In this document: piece after piece, positions 27,781-37,675 of the stretch | Layout of the letters: each line of letters starts with the position of its first letter | Position numbering within the stretch: position 1 is the first letter of the stretch | Source of the DNA: Photobacterium jeanii | GTDB taxonomy: Bacteria; Pseudomonadota; Gammaproteobacteria; Enterobacterales; Vibrionaceae | NCBI RefSeq assembly: GCF_001650345.1 | Contig: NZ_LVHF01000011.1 | Location: forward strand, 1 to 64,000 | Direction of reading: 5' to 3' | Length of the DNA: 64,000 bases | Made by a program: the position numbers and the translations under genes | The notes under the pieces: generated by a model | The model's input: only the letters and a program-made list of their open reading frames with translations | What the model was told of the DNA's origin: nothing | The model's database searches: none

Positions 27781-28569
27781 ATGCCATCAACAAATCGGAC
27801 TTTGACCGAAGCCGAACAACGTGAAATATCACGCCTTGCGGTCGGAGCGGGGCAAAAATTATTACAGCACGGGGCTGAAAGTACCTTAGTGATGGCAGTG
27901 ACTCAGCGACTAGGGCTAGCGTTGGGGGTGGATAGCGTTGAGGTTTCGTTATCCGCGAGTTCAATGGTGATCACCACCTTGTATCAAGGGCGTTGTATCA
28001 CCACGACTCGCCGATGTCAGGATCGTGGGATCAACATGCAGGTGGTGTCGGATATTCAGCGCATTTGTATCATGGCGGAGAAAGGACTGCTGGATATCAC
28101 TGATGTCCACGAGCGTCTTGAGGCGGTAAAACCATTGCGTTATAACCGCTTATTGGTTGTTGTCATGATAGGACTGTCGTGTGCCTCGTTCAGCCGTTTG
28201 GCGGGGGGCGATTGGCCCGTGTTTGCGTTAACCTTCTTTGCTTCTGCGGTGGGAATGTTTGTACGTCAAGAGATCGCCCATGCGCATTTTAATCCGCTGG
28301 TGAACTTTGGGGTGTCTGCATTTGTGACTACCCTGATTGCCGGCTTTGGTCAGGTGTACCACATAGGTGAAGCGCCTTTCTTAGCGATGGCCTCATCGGT
28401 ACTGATGTTTGTGCCGGGCTTTCCGTTGATTAATGCGGTATCTGATATGGTGAAAGGCTTTGCCAATATGGGGATCGCACGCTGGACGATGGCGAGTTTA
28501 TTGACCTTGTCGACCAGCCTCGGGATTGTGGTTGCGATGAATATCTTGGGTGTGTGGGGGTGGTTATAA
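27781..28569 (+). CDS. yjjP: Threonine/serine exporter-like YjjP
   Basis: A 262-residue protein (E. coli YjjP 256) with a soluble N-terminal ThrE/DUF1212 domain (about residues 1-110, with LLQHGAEST and GVDSVEVSLSASSM) and about five membrane helices after residue 120. In E. coli, YjjP and YjjB together export succinate; the wider ThrE family exports threonine and serine. GGGAAGAGG lies right before the ATG. The stop codon overlaps the yjjB start by one base (TAATG), so the two are coupled. Confidence 0.9.
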   Translation: MPSTNRTLTEAEQREISRLAVGAGQKLLQHGAESTLVMAVTQRLGLALGVDSVEVSLSASSMVITTLYQGRCITTTRRCQDRGINMQVVSDIQRICIMAEKGLLDITDVHERLEAVKPLRYNRLLVVVMIGLSCASFSRLAGGDWPVFALTFFASAVGMFVRQEIAHAHFNPLVNFGVSAFVTTLIAGFGQVYHIGEAPFLAMASSVLMFVPGFPLINAVSDMVKGFANMGIARWTMASLLTLSTSLGIVVAMNILGVWGWL

Positions 28570-29036
28570 TGATGGATTTACTGCTCGCGCTATTAAATGA
28601 CATGTTCTTCGCCTCTATTCCTGCGGTTGGTTTTGCTTTGGTGTTTAATGTCCCGCAAAAGGCACTCAAGTATTGCGCCATTGGTGGGGCACTCGGTCAT
28701 GGCTGTCGCTTTCTATTGATGCATTATGGGGTGCCGATTGAGTGGGCGACCTTATGTGCAGCCAGCCTAGTCGGGATGATCGGGGTTCATTGGTCACACC
28801 GTTTTCTTGCCCATCCTAAAGTCTTTACCGTCGCGGCGATGATCCCTATGGTTCCTGGGGTCTTTGCTTTTAAAGCCATGATTGCGATCGTTGAGATCAA
28901 CCATCAAGGCTACAGTCCTGAGCTGATCGCTGTGTTGATGGAAAATGGCGTGAAGGCGGTATTCATCGTAGCAGCGTTGGCAATTGGACTGGCAATGCCG
29001 GGGCTATTGTTTTATCGTCGTCGCCCAGTGGTGTAA
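28569..29036 (+). CDS. yjjB: Threonine/serine exporter-like YjjB
   Basis: A 155-residue membrane protein aligning with E. coli YjjB (157), including IPAVGFALVFNVP, RFLAHPKVFTVAAMIPMVPGVFAF and GLLFYRRRPVV. It is the small all-membrane half of the ThrE-type exporter and works with YjjP. The ATG at 28569 shares its A with the yjjP stop; the next codon is also ATG. folA follows after 38 bases, so a yjjP-yjjB-folA transcript is possible. Confidence 0.9.
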   Translation: MMDLLLALLNDMFFASIPAVGFALVFNVPQKALKYCAIGGALGHGCRFLLMHYGVPIEWATLCAASLVGMIGVHWSHRFLAHPKVFTVAAMIPMVPGVFAFKAMIAIVEINHQGYSPELIAVLMENGVKAVFIVAALAIGLAMPGLLFYRRRPVV

Positions 29037-29074
29037 TTGATAACTGATTCCCAGTGAGCGTTTGAGGAGAAATA

Positions 29075-29554
29075 ATGAAGATCAGTATGATTGCCGCGAT
29101 GGCAAACGATCGTGTGATTGGTAAAGACAATGCGATGCCGTGGCATCTTCCTGCTGATTTCGCGTGGTTTAAGCGCTCTACCCTGGGTAAACCTATTGTG
29201 ATGGGCCGTAAGACCTTTGAGTCAATCGGTCGTCCATTACCTGGGCGCCACAATATTGTGATCAGCCGTAACCCTGAGTTTCAGGCTGATGGTGTGACTG
29301 TCGTTGCGGATATTGATGCCGCGATTGCTGCCGCGGGTGATGTTGCTGAGGTGATGATCATTGGTGGCGGCAGTATTTATCAAGCTTGCTTACCCAAAGC
29401 GGACCAGCTTTACCTGACGTTTATTGATGCTGAGGTTGACGGTGATACACGTTTCCCTGAGTGGGGTGAAGCGTGGACTTTGGACCATGAAGAGCATTAT
29501 CAAGCCGATGAGAAAAATGCCTACGATATGCATTTTGTGGTGTTAGCTCGATAA
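29075..29554 (+). CDS. folA: Dihydrofolate reductase type I
   Basis: NADPH-dependent reduction of dihydrofolate; the target of trimethoprim. It has 159 residues (E. coli 159). MISMIAAMANDRVIGKDNAMPWHLPADFAWFK, read in parts, gives the active-site Met20-loop region and Asp at position 27/28. VMGRKTFESIGRPLPGR binds NADPH, and IIGGGSIYQ is the second cofactor loop. GAGGAG lies 6 bases before the ATG. It is convergent with apaH. Confidence 0.96.
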   Translation: MKISMIAAMANDRVIGKDNAMPWHLPADFAWFKRSTLGKPIVMGRKTFESIGRPLPGRHNIVISRNPEFQADGVTVVADIDAAIAAAGDVAEVMIIGGGSIYQACLPKADQLYLTFIDAEVDGDTRFPEWGEAWTLDHEEHYQADEKNAYDMHFVVLAR

Positions 29555-29574
29555 GTACGCGTGACATGAATAAC

Positions 29575-29603
29575 AAAGGGAAGCCAAGTCGGCTTCCCTT
29601 TTT
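29575..29603 (+). terminator. Terminator of folA
   Basis: An 11-bp stem AAAGGGAAGCC / GGCTTCCCTTT with a 5-base loop and TT after. The A-rich left side makes it partly bidirectional. Confidence 0.88.
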
Positions 29604-29682
29604 GCTTTTAGCTCTTTGTTTTTTTGCGAATTAGTATCGGCTTCCGGCTACTAACGAGAGTCACGGTTTTCGACTCGGTGAA

Positions 29683-30501
29683 TTAAGCATAGAGTGGACA
29701 TTCGGTGACAAAGCGCTGTCCGTCCTCCCAGCGAAGCATAGTGAGACTATTGCCCCACACGCACCCTGTGTCGAGTCCAATCACTTGCGTGTCCTCATGG
29801 CCCATTAAGGCGGCCCAATGACCGAAAATGATCTTCTTATTAAGCGGTTGTGGGCGTGGTAACTCAAACCACGGCACGAGTTCGCCGACACCATCATCGC
29901 CAGGCGAGAGTTTACACGCCATATCTAAGCGGCCGTCAGGGTAGCAAAAACGCATCCGGGTAAAGGCATTGATGGTGTAGCGCAGTTGTTCAAGCTCGTT
30001 GAGATCATCACGCCAAGCGTCAGGCCCATCACCGTACATATTTTCCAGCAGCCACTCGGCGCGCTCTGAGCGTAATACGTTTTCTACTTGGCGTGCTTGT
30101 TGGTGCGCTTGGGTTAATGTCCAATCAACCGGAACCCCTGCATGCACCATTACCAATGGATGTTGTGGATGCTCAGCCAATAACGGTTGTTGGCGCAGCC
30201 AGTCGAGTAGCGCTTCACCATCAGGGGCATCAAAAATCGCTTGGGTTTTGTCTTTTTTCTTGTTCTTAGCAAAGCCTTTGGCGACGGCCAGTAGGTGTAA
30301 GTCGTGGTTACCTAAAACCACAGTCGCAGCGTCGCCTAAGCTTTTGACAAAACGTAGCGTTTCTAGAGATTGCGGCCCTCGGGCTACTAAGTCGCCCGCG
30401 AGCCAAAGTTGATCTTGTTGAGGGTTGAATTGTGCTTGGTCGAGTAGGTGAAGAAGATCGTCAAGGCAACCTTGGATGTCACCGACGAGGTAAGTAGCCA
30501 T
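29683..30501 (-). CDS. apaH: Bis(5'-nucleosyl)-tetraphosphatase, symmetrical (ApaH)
   Basis: Splits Ap4A into two ADP and decaps Np4-capped RNA. It has 272 residues (E. coli 280). Metallophosphatase motifs GDIQGC (residues 7-12), GDLVARGP and GNHDLH are in order, with MVHAGVP and the C-terminal FGHWAAL. It starts 8 bases after the apaG stop, and AAGGAA precedes the ATG. Last gene of the surA-pdxA-rsmA-apaG-apaH series. Confidence 0.95.
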   Translation of the reverse strand: MATYLVGDIQGCLDDLLHLLDQAQFNPQQDQLWLAGDLVARGPQSLETLRFVKSLGDAATVVLGNHDLHLLAVAKGFAKNKKKDKTQAIFDAPDGEALLDWLRQQPLLAEHPQHPLVMVHAGVPVDWTLTQAHQQARQVENVLRSERAEWLLENMYGDGPDAWRDDLNELEQLRYTINAFTRMRFCYPDGRLDMACKLSPGDDGVGELVPWFELPRPQPLNKKIIFGHWAALMGHEDTQVIGLDTGCVWGNSLTMLRWEDGQRFVTECPLYA

Positions 30502-30509
30502 GGAGTTCC

Positions 30510-30890
30510 TTAATGTAAAATATTGGGAATAGCGAGGCGAAACGGGGCGATGTCAGCTTCAAAGGTTTCACCGTCGTCGGTTTGCATGGTGTAATGGCCC
30601 TGCATGACCGCGACAGGGGTTTCGATGATAGTGCCACTGGTATAGGTGTAATCATCGTTCGCTGCGATATGGGGTTGCTCTCCAACCACCCCTTCGCCTT
30701 CAATCACCAATTGCTTGCCATTGGCATCGGTAATGAGCCAGCGACGAGCGAGGAGTTGAGCATTGCCATGACCAAAGTTGGTGATGGTGATGGTGTAAGA
30801 AAAAACGAAACGTTGGTTATCAGGATCGGATTGTTCGACGAGGTAATGGGTGGCCACGTGGCACTTGATGGTCGGGTGATGTGCTTTCAT
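30510..30890 (-). CDS. apaG: ApaG protein (DUF525)
   Basis: A 126-residue immunoglobulin-like (fibronectin-III-type) protein, E. coli length 125. Family motifs are [27 protein letters not shown] (in segments), VVGEQPHI and [15 protein letters not shown]. It is thought to bind pyrophosphate-containing nucleotides and to act with ApaH; direct function is not settled. GGAAG precedes the ATG. A stem-loop lies between it and rsmA upstream. Confidence 0.93.
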   Translation of the reverse strand: MKAHHPTIKCHVATHYLVEQSDPDNQRFVFSYTITITNFGHGNAQLLARRWLITDANGKQLVIEGEGVVGEQPHIAANDDYTYTSGTIIETPVAVMQGHYTMQTDDGETFEADIAPFRLAIPNILH

Positions 30891-30963
30891 AGGCTTACTT
30901 CCTTTCCTTGCTTCTTTTTATCAGCAGCGCTGAGAGCGTCACGGACGTGCGCATCTGAAGTTC

Positions 30964-30985
30964 GGCAGCCTCAGAGGAGGCTGCC
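30964..30985 (-). other. Stem-loop between rsmA and apaG
   Basis: A perfect 9-bp stem GGCAGCCTC / GAGGCTGCC with a 4-base loop, starting 8 bases after the rsmA stop. No T-run follows on the minus strand, so an mRNA-stability or partial-termination element is more likely than a full stop. Confidence 0.65.
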
Positions 30986-30993
30986 AATTGCCA

Positions 30994-31803
30994 TTAAGCG
31001 TGGTTGGCATCCAGCCAGTTAGCCATAGCAACAAATTGCTCCAGAGTTAGGTTCTCTGGACGCTGGCCAGGGTTAATGCCTAGCGCTTCAAGCTGCTCAA
31101 CACTCATGAGTGTTTTGTAACAGTTGCGAATTGTCTTACGGCGCTGGTTGAAGCCTTCACGACAAACACGGTCTAACCACTTAAGGTTAGTACATGGGTG
31201 CGGTAAGGTTTCATATGGCGTTAGACGTACTACGGCTGAATCCACTTTTGGCGCCGGCTTGAATGACTCAGGCGGTACTTCCAATACAGGCATCACGCGG
31301 CAGTAGTACTGGGTCATCACGGTTAGACGGCCGTATGCTTTGCTACCTGGGCCTGCTGCTAAGCGGTTAACCACTTCTTTTTGCAACATGAAGTGCATAT
31401 CTTCGACGTGCTGGTGGAATGACAGCAGGTGGAAGATAAGCGGTGTTGAAATGTTGTACGGCAGGTTACCGAAAATACGTAGCTTATTGTTTTCTTTAAT
31501 CAGCTGCGTGAAATCGAAACGCATCGCATCGCCTTCGTGGATCGTTAGCTTATCCGCTAGATCTGGGTGATTACGAAGACGTTCAGCCAAGTCACGGTCA
31601 AGCTCGATCACAGAGAATTTATCAACCAGTTTACCCACTGGTTCTGTGATTGCTCCTAGACCAGGGCCGATCTCGATCAGGTTTTGACCTGGGCGAGGGT
31701 TGATGGCTGATACAATGCCATCAATGATGTATGGGTCATTCAAAAAGTTCTGGCCAAAGCGCTTACGGGCGCGGTGACCTAGGTGGACTTGATCGCTGCT
31801 CAT
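30994..31803 (-). CDS. rsmA: 16S rRNA dimethyladenosine transferase RsmA (KsgA)
   Basis: Dimethylates two adjacent adenosines in helix 45 of 16S rRNA and checks 30S assembly. It has 269 residues from the ATG at 31803 (E. coli 273). FGQNFLND, the SAM loop [24 protein letters not shown] and the catalytic [10 protein letters not shown] are present. The start overlaps the pdxA stop by 3-4 bases (ATGA), so translation is coupled. An upstream extension to 31848 is open but lies inside pdxA and lacks homology. Confidence 0.96.
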   Translation of the reverse strand: MSSDQVHLGHRARKRFGQNFLNDPYIIDGIVSAINPRPGQNLIEIGPGLGAITEPVGKLVDKFSVIELDRDLAERLRNHPDLADKLTIHEGDAMRFDFTQLIKENNKLRIFGNLPYNISTPLIFHLLSFHQHVEDMHFMLQKEVVNRLAAGPGSKAYGRLTVMTQYYCRVMPVLEVPPESFKPAPKVDSAVVRLTPYETLPHPCTNLKWLDRVCREGFNQRRKTIRNCYKTLMSVEQLEALGINPGQRPENLTLEQFVAMANWLDANHA

Positions 31804-32792
31804 GCTTGTTTTTCTACCAATTCGAGGGCGTGTGATAGCGCTGTCCAAAGGCTACCCGTGTCCGCCTGTCCAGTACCTGCGAGTTCCAGTGCGGTACCAT
31901 GATCTACTGAAGTTCTGATGAAGGGCAGGCCTAACGTAATGTTGACCGAGTTACCAAAGCCTTTAAATTTCAGCACTGGTAGCCCTTGATCGTGATACAT
32001 CGCCAATACCGCGTCGGCATCGGCTAAATATTTGTCTTGGAAAATAGTATCTGCCGGTAAAGGGCCGATCAGATTCATGTTTTCCTGTTGGCGAAGTTGT
32101 TCTAGGGTTGGGGTGATCACCTCGATCTCTTCCATGCCTAAACAGCCATCTTCACCAGCATGCGGGTTTAAGCCACACACGTAAATGTTGGGTTGTGCAA
32201 TTCCAAATTTGGTCACCAAGTCGTGATGTAAAATACGGATAACGTCTTTAAGGCGCTCTTCGGTGACCGCTTTTGACACATAAGCCAATGGGATATGCGT
32301 GGTCACTAAAGCAACTCGTAGCCCTTCGGTGGCTAACATCATCACAACCTGTGGCGTATCTGATTGCTGAGCAAAAAACTCAGTGTGACCACTGAAAGAT
32401 ACCCCTGCACGGTTAATCACCCCTTTGTGTACTGGGCCTGTCACTACAGCGGCAAACTCCCCACTCATACAGCCTTTGGCGGCACGCTCTAGGGTATTTA
32501 GCACATAGTGACCATTTTGCTCGTTGAGCTCTCCCGCGACAACAGGTACGGCCAATGCACAATCAGCGACCACTAGGCTACCTGCAACATGGGGTTGTGC
32601 AGGTAGGCTTGGGTCGTAGGTACGTACATTAAGGGTGATACCTAACTGGGCTGCACGTTCTACCATAAGCTGAGCATTAGCACAAATAACAAGCTCGTGC
32701 GGCCAGTCGTGTTGCGCCATGGCTAGCACTAGGTCAGGGCCGATACCCGCGGGTTCGCCAGGAGTAATTGCGAGGCGTTTAACCTTGTCCAT
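31800..32792 (-). CDS. pdxA: 4-hydroxythreonine-4-phosphate dehydrogenase PdxA
   Basis: NAD-dependent step of the DXP-dependent pyridoxal phosphate pathway. It has 330 residues from the ATG at 32792 (E. coli 329), preceded by AAGGTGG; a GTG three codons upstream is also in frame. [13 protein letters not shown] is near the N-terminus. [19 protein letters not shown] and [12 protein letters not shown] supply the metal-binding histidines. It overlaps the end of surA by 14 bases and the start of rsmA by 4. Confidence 0.95.
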   Translation of the reverse strand: MDKVKRLAITPGEPAGIGPDLVLAMAQHDWPHELVICANAQLMVERAAQLGITLNVRTYDPSLPAQPHVAGSLVVADCALAVPVVAGELNEQNGHYVLNTLERAAKGCMSGEFAAVVTGPVHKGVINRAGVSFSGHTEFFAQQSDTPQVVMMLATEGLRVALVTTHIPLAYVSKAVTEERLKDVIRILHHDLVTKFGIAQPNIYVCGLNPHAGEDGCLGMEEIEVITPTLEQLRQQENMNLIGPLPADTIFQDKYLADADAVLAMYHDQGLPVLKFKGFGNSVNITLGLPFIRTSVDHGTALELAGTGQADTGSLWTALSHALELVEKQA

Positions 32793-34104
32793 TTGCACCA
32801 CCTTGGTCAGCGGTATTGCTATCTAGCTGCTCAATGTAAGCGCCAGCGCGTAGTTCTTGTAACCAAGCTTGAGCTTCTTCATTGAATTTGCGGCTAAAGA
32901 GAATTTGGTAAGCGCGGTTTTTAACGGCAGCGTCAGTTCGGTCGACATTACGGCGGTCCATCACTTCAACGATATGCCAGCCGTGAACGGTCTTGAACGG
33001 TTCGCTGATCACGCCTTTGCTGATGGTTTCTACTTTATCTTTGAATTCAGGTACGTAAATGTCAGGTGTGTGCCAGCCAAGTTCTCCGCCGTTAGCAGCA
33101 GAGCCAGGATCGGCACTGAGTGCTTGTGCGGCATCGGCGAAGCTACGGTCACCCGCCATAATGGCTTGGCGCGCTTGCTCTAGCTGACGTTTAGCGGCTT
33201 CATCGCTTAAGATCACTGATGTTTTTACCAAAATATGACGAGCCTTTACTTCGGTAACCGAAACGGTTTCTAGGCCTTTGGTGTCATTGATCTTGATGAT
33301 GTGGTAACCAATACCGCTACGGAATGGACCAATGATCGCCCCTTTGCCGTGCGCTTTGATCTGATCGGCAAAGATGGTTGGCATTTCTTCTTGACGCATC
33401 CAGCCCCACTTACCACCTTGAAGCGCTTTTGGCCCTTTTGAGTAGGTGTACGCCATGTTGGCAAAATCAGCCCCTTGATTGAGCTGCTTCACCAAGCTTT
33501 TAGCTTGTTGTTCCGCTTCTTCGCGAGTGGCTTTATCAGCGTCGTCATCTACACGAATTTGAATATGGCTAACGTTGTATTGAACGCCTTGCAGGTTTTG
33601 CTTATTGAGCTGCTCTGCTAGGGCATCTACTTCTTGCGGTAAGATATTGATACGGCGACGCACTTGAATAGTACGGGCTTCACTAGCGGTAATGTCACGA
33701 CGCATTTGCTCACGGAACATTGAATAACTAATGCCGCTCGCTGCAAGCTTTTGACGTAGCTGAGGCAAGGTCATTTTCTGTTGCTGCAGCATTTGCTGAA
33801 TCGCTTGATCCAGTTTGTTATCGTCGATACGAATGCCAAACTGCTCAGCTTGCTGGATTTGCAGCGCTTCGATGATCAGTTTTTCTTTGACTTGCTCAGT
33901 CAGTACTGTGGTGTCTGGCAAGGCTTGATTTTGATCGGCAGCATTGAGGCGCACCGTTTTTAGCATCGCATCAATGTCGCTTTGTAAAATCACCCCGTCA
34001 TTGACGATAGTGACAACTTTATCCATTTCCGTTGGTGCTGCGAAGCTACTGGTTGCAGCGCCAAACATCATTAACCCTAGTAGTGAGGACTTCCACTTCT
34101 TCAT
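32779..34104 (-). CDS. surA: Periplasmic chaperone and peptidyl-prolyl isomerase SurA
   Basis: Escorts unfolded outer-membrane proteins across the periplasm to BAM. It has 441 residues from the ATG at 34104 ([11 protein letters not shown]), with a signal peptide ending SSFA-A; E. coli SurA is 428. An upstream ATG at 34116 is an alternative. The N-terminal SurA_N domain ([19 protein letters not shown]) is followed by two parvulin domains: the first from about residue 175 ([29 protein letters not shown]) and the second from about 290 ([29 protein letters not shown]). lptD, a client, is 74 bases upstream. Confidence 0.95.
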   Translation of the reverse strand: MKKWKSSLLGLMMFGAATSSFAAPTEMDKVVTIVNDGVILQSDIDAMLKTVRLNAADQNQALPDTTVLTEQVKEKLIIEALQIQQAEQFGIRIDDNKLDQAIQQMLQQQKMTLPQLRQKLAASGISYSMFREQMRRDITASEARTIQVRRRINILPQEVDALAEQLNKQNLQGVQYNVSHIQIRVDDDADKATREEAEQQAKSLVKQLNQGADFANMAYTYSKGPKALQGGKWGWMRQEEMPTIFADQIKAHGKGAIIGPFRSGIGYHIIKINDTKGLETVSVTEVKARHILVKTSVILSDEAAKRQLEQARQAIMAGDRSFADAAQALSADPGSAANGGELGWHTPDIYVPEFKDKVETISKGVISEPFKTVHGWHIVEVMDRRNVDRTDAAVKNRAYQILFSRKFNEEAQAWLQELRAGAYIEQLDSNTADQGGANGQG

Positions 34105-34178
34105 ACTGTTTTCCATTGCGCTAAGCGCGTAAAGAGGTCTTGGTGAGAACAATAAATGTTAGACACCAAGACATGAAA

Positions 34179-36560
34179 TTAGTTGTTGAGATTAAACGGT
34201 TGACCGTAAGCAATGGCATTGCCGCTTGCTGTTGATGCGCCAAAGCTACTCACACCCGCTAAACCAAGTAAGCTGAAAGAGATACTGTAGTTATTCTCAT
34301 AGGTAGGTGTATCAAAGCGAACATCACCACGTGCTACTAAATATTTGTTGTAACCAACCGTAATTAACCAACATGAGGTACGGTAGTTCAGCGAGATCTG
34401 ACTTTCGATCATTCGGCTATCATTAAGATCGTGGTAATAATCACCACGTACACTCAAGCCACCGTAAACTGGGAAGCCAGTAACAATACCCGCTTGTGAA
34501 ATCCCTTTGTCTGTGTACTTGTCGATATCGTTATTGTCTTTCAGGCTACTCTTGATGTAGTCCTTGGAAACAAAGCGGTAGTTCAGCTGAGTAAAGAAGC
34601 TTGATTCGCGGTATTCCAGTGCTGAATTGGCAAATTGGATATCATTACTACCCGCATCAAACTGTAAACCTCCGTGGAAGAATAACCAATCATCGTAGTT
34701 GAAATCAGATTCTAATGCGGTAGCTGAATAGTTTGGTGTAGCCTCATCGCTGCTATCGTCAATATTGGCATTATCTTGGTTAAGATAAAAAATTTGACCG
34801 ATAGATAGATTAAAGCGTTCTTTGTACTCGTTATCAAAGTAACGGGTTGAGGCACCAACTGTAAATTGGTTTGCTGCCGCAATGCGATCGACGCTGGAAT
34901 AGCGTTTATCGCGGAACAAGCCGTAGTAATCGGTTTGTAACAACGTTGTATCGTATGCATCGTAAATGTTCTTTTGGTCGACACTTTGTACGTACAAATA
35001 TTGAACTTGAGGTTCTAGACTTTGGGTGTAATCACTGCCCCAAATCTGAGTGTTACGTTCAAGATAAAGACCACTGTGCACGCGAATACTCGGGATAGTG
35101 CGCGATACCGTTTCTTCTAGATGTTGGTTTGCTTGTACATTCTTATCGAATTCTTGGTTGTAGTAGGTGTACATCAGCTTAGCTTCTGATGTAATTGACC
35201 ACCAAGGGGTTGAATAAGGAAGCGTTAACGTTGGCTCCAAGTGAAGACGATCTGCTGATGGCTTGTTAGGATCATCGATTTCAAAACGGCTTAAGTGGCC
35301 GTTAAGTTGGAAATCAAAACCGTACGGCAAGTCAAGACGGTAATAATTCGCCTCTAGTTGTGGCATCAAGCGGTAGTTTGACGATACCCCTGTAGTTAGA
35401 GGCTGGAAGTCACGTACTCGCAAGGTGGCATCCCAGTCTTGTTCACGGTATGACGCTTCTGCTGTTTGCAGCAAGTTGTTGTCTTCACGCTTACCTATGT
35501 TAGAGGTGATATCGTTGAAGTATGCAACATCGCTGACCTTACTGTAATCAGCTGTAAATAACCAATGCCCTTGGTAGGTACCTGAGTGGTTGAAATTAAA
35601 TGCCCAGCGAGCGCCAAGATCTTGATATTTTTGATCACTGCCTAGATATTCAGCTTTCAAACCACCTGAACCGAAGGTGGTCAAGTAACGGAAATCGGTA
35701 TTAAGCTGTAGACCTCTGTTAGTCATATACTTAGGCGTGATTGTCATGTCGTAGTTGGGTGCTATGTTCCAGTAAAACGGGGTCATAACACTGAAACCAT
35801 CACGCGAGTTCAGTTTGATATTGGGGTACAAGAAACCCGTTAAGCGCTCTTTGCCGACCGGCACTCGTAAGTACGGCAGATAGAAAATGGGTACATCCAC
35901 CACCTCAAATCGTGCGTTATAAAGGTTGGCAAATGGTGAGTCGGTTTCGCGCTCAATACTGGTCGCCGAAAAACGCCAGCTCTGATCACCAGCCGGACAG
36001 GTGGTGTAAGTCCCGTTTTTCAGGCGGTAGTATTCCAGACCATCTTTGACAACTTTTTCCGCTTCACCACGGCCAGGTTCACAGGTCATGTTATAGACAG
36101 CGTTATCCATCTCTGAATCTTCGGTGTCTAAATCACTTTCCAGACGGTCAGAGAAGACTTCCATCCCACCATCGTGGAAGTACACGTTACCCTCAGCGGT
36201 CACGCTGTTATCTGGTTGATGGTAAGTGGCTGTATCTGCCGCCATAGTGCGGTGACCTTGTTTGATCACAACATCACCACTGTAGGTGACAGCAATGGCA
36301 CTCTCCGCATTGGCTTCATTAGCGGCGATATGAACCGGCTCGTTATTGATATCTTGTGAGCGGTCTTGTGGAGCGATACAGGTGCCTTTGACGACTTCTA
36401 AGGTTGAAACATCGATTTCTGGTTGTGATTCTTGTGATGCTTCGTTGGTTGTATCGTTAATATTATTGGTAGTGGCTTGTGGATTGTCATCTGCCATCGC
36501 CGGTCCATAAAGGGCTAGGCTGATCATGGTCGCAAGCAAACTGCGGGAGGATAATGACAT
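34179..36560 (-). CDS. lptD: LPS-assembly outer-membrane protein LptD
   Basis: Inserts lipopolysaccharide into the outer leaflet together with LptE. It has 793 residues (E. coli 784). Signal peptide is about residues 1-23 (ending AMA). The N-terminal jellyroll (about 70-200) has IAANEANAES and GNVYFHDGGMEVFSDRLESD. The C-terminal 26-strand barrel follows, with VPIFYLPYLRVPVG. Cysteines are at 61, 160, 188 and 730. E. coli has Cys31, 173, 724 and 725; at the C-terminal pair this protein reads Ser-Cys (RTSCWLITVGY) instead of Cys-Cys, and an extra Cys160 is present. First gene of lptD-surA-pdxA-rsmA-apaG-apaH, divergent from djlA. Confidence 0.94.
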   Translation of the reverse strand: MSLSSRSLLATMISLALYGPAMADDNPQATTNNINDTTNEASQESQPEIDVSTLEVVKGTCIAPQDRSQDINNEPVHIAANEANAESAIAVTYSGDVVIKQGHRTMAADTATYHQPDNSVTAEGNVYFHDGGMEVFSDRLESDLDTEDSEMDNAVYNMTCEPGRGEAEKVVKDGLEYYRLKNGTYTTCPAGDQSWRFSATSIERETDSPFANLYNARFEVVDVPIFYLPYLRVPVGKERLTGFLYPNIKLNSRDGFSVMTPFYWNIAPNYDMTITPKYMTNRGLQLNTDFRYLTTFGSGGLKAEYLGSDQKYQDLGARWAFNFNHSGTYQGHWLFTADYSKVSDVAYFNDITSNIGKREDNNLLQTAEASYREQDWDATLRVRDFQPLTTGVSSNYRLMPQLEANYYRLDLPYGFDFQLNGHLSRFEIDDPNKPSADRLHLEPTLTLPYSTPWWSITSEAKLMYTYYNQEFDKNVQANQHLEETVSRTIPSIRVHSGLYLERNTQIWGSDYTQSLEPQVQYLYVQSVDQKNIYDAYDTTLLQTDYYGLFRDKRYSSVDRIAAANQFTVGASTRYFDNEYKERFNLSIGQIFYLNQDNANIDDSSDEATPNYSATALESDFNYDDWLFFHGGLQFDAGSNDIQFANSALEYRESSFFTQLNYRFVSKDYIKSSLKDNNDIDKYTDKGISQAGIVTGFPVYGGLSVRGDYYHDLNDSRMIESQISLNYRTSCWLITVGYNKYLVARGDVRFDTPTYENNYSISFSLLGLAGVSSFGASTASGNAIAYGQPFNLNN

Positions 36561-36751
36561 CTAATTTCACATTCCTGTATTGAATTCTTGGCGCGTCGTG
36601 AATTGGTGGCGCTTTTTACAAGCATTCCCGATAAATGACAGCTATCATAATGCAAATTCCACTCGACAGCACGTTTTCCCTCGGTACTGTTGAGCTAAAT
36701 ACATGTTAAACGAAATATAATTAAATCTAGCAAATTACCAGAGAGTATAGA

Positions 36752-37597
36752 ATGCAGGTGTGGGGCAAAATACTTGGCGCATTTTTTGGTTTCCTTCTCG
36801 GTGGCCCATTTGGTTTGGTCTTAGGTCTATTTTTAGGGCATAAGTTCGATAAAGCGCGACAAAATGTTTATGGCGGTGGTTTTGGCGGCTTTGGGGGCAG
36901 TCAAGCCTCGCAAGCAGAGCGTCAGGCAGAGTTCTTCCATGCGGGCTTTGCTGTTATGGGGCATATCGCCAAAGCGAAAGGGCGAGTTACCCAAGAAGAG
37001 ATCCGAGTGGCGAGTGCCATTATGGATCGCATGGGTCTGCATGGTGAATCACGTCGTCAGGCGCAAAATGCGTTTCGAGAAGGGAAAAGTGATGATTTCC
37101 CGCTTGAGCATACCTTGCAGCGTGTGCGTCAAAACTGCAGTGGTCGTATCGATTTATTGCAGTTTTTCTTAGAGCTTCAAATTCAAGCCGCTTTTGCTGA
37201 TGGCACATTGCATCCGAGTGAGCGTCAAATCCTTCATATTGTGGCGCGCTACCTTGGTTTTTCCGAGCATCAACTGGAGCAACGTCTGCGGATGCAAGAA
37301 GCGGCGTTTCGTTTCCAGCAAGGTGGTGGCGGTTATCAACACCATCAACAAGGTGGTGGCTTCAAAGCGCCACCGAGCAAAGATCAGTTGGCGGCTGCTT
37401 ACGATGTATTGGGGGTGAGTCCATCAGCATCGGCGCAAGAGTTAAAACGCGCCTACCGTAAGCAGATGAATGAGCATCACCCTGACAAACTGGCAGCCAA
37501 AGGTTTACCGCCAGAAATGATGGAGTTGGCGAAGCAAAAAGCGCAAGAGCTACAAGCGGCGTACGATTTGATCCGCAAAGAAAAGCATGACAAGTGA
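36752..37597 (+). CDS. djlA: Co-chaperone DjlA, membrane-anchored J-domain protein
   Basis: A type III DnaJ protein that activates DnaK at the inner membrane. It has 281 residues (E. coli DjlA 271). An N-terminal glycine-zipper-like transmembrane helix (about residues 6-28, GKILGAFFGFLLGGPFGLVLG) is followed by a TerB-like central domain (about 60-170), a Gly/Gln-rich linker with QGGGGYQHHQQGGG, and a C-terminal J-domain (about 213-281) with HPD in EHHPDKLAAKGL. It is convergent with rluA and ends at a strong terminator. Confidence 0.94.
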   Translation: MQVWGKILGAFFGFLLGGPFGLVLGLFLGHKFDKARQNVYGGGFGGFGGSQASQAERQAEFFHAGFAVMGHIAKAKGRVTQEEIRVASAIMDRMGLHGESRRQAQNAFREGKSDDFPLEHTLQRVRQNCSGRIDLLQFFLELQIQAAFADGTLHPSERQILHIVARYLGFSEHQLEQRLRMQEAAFRFQQGGGGYQHHQQGGGFKAPPSKDQLAAAYDVLGVSPSASAQELKRAYRKQMNEHHPDKLAAKGLPPEMMELAKQKAQELQAAYDLIRKEKHDK

Positions 37598-37622
37598 TCG
37601 ACAGTGTTGAGCTATTGATAGC

Positions 37623-37653
37623 AAACGGGAGCCTGTAAAGGCTCCCGTTTTTT
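37623..37653 (+). terminator. Terminator of djlA
   Basis: A 10-bp stem AACGGGAGCC / GGCTCCCGTT with loop TGTAAA, followed by T-run. It lies between convergent djlA and rluA. Confidence 0.9.
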
Positions 37654-37675
37654 GTTCATGAAAATGCGATGAGGC

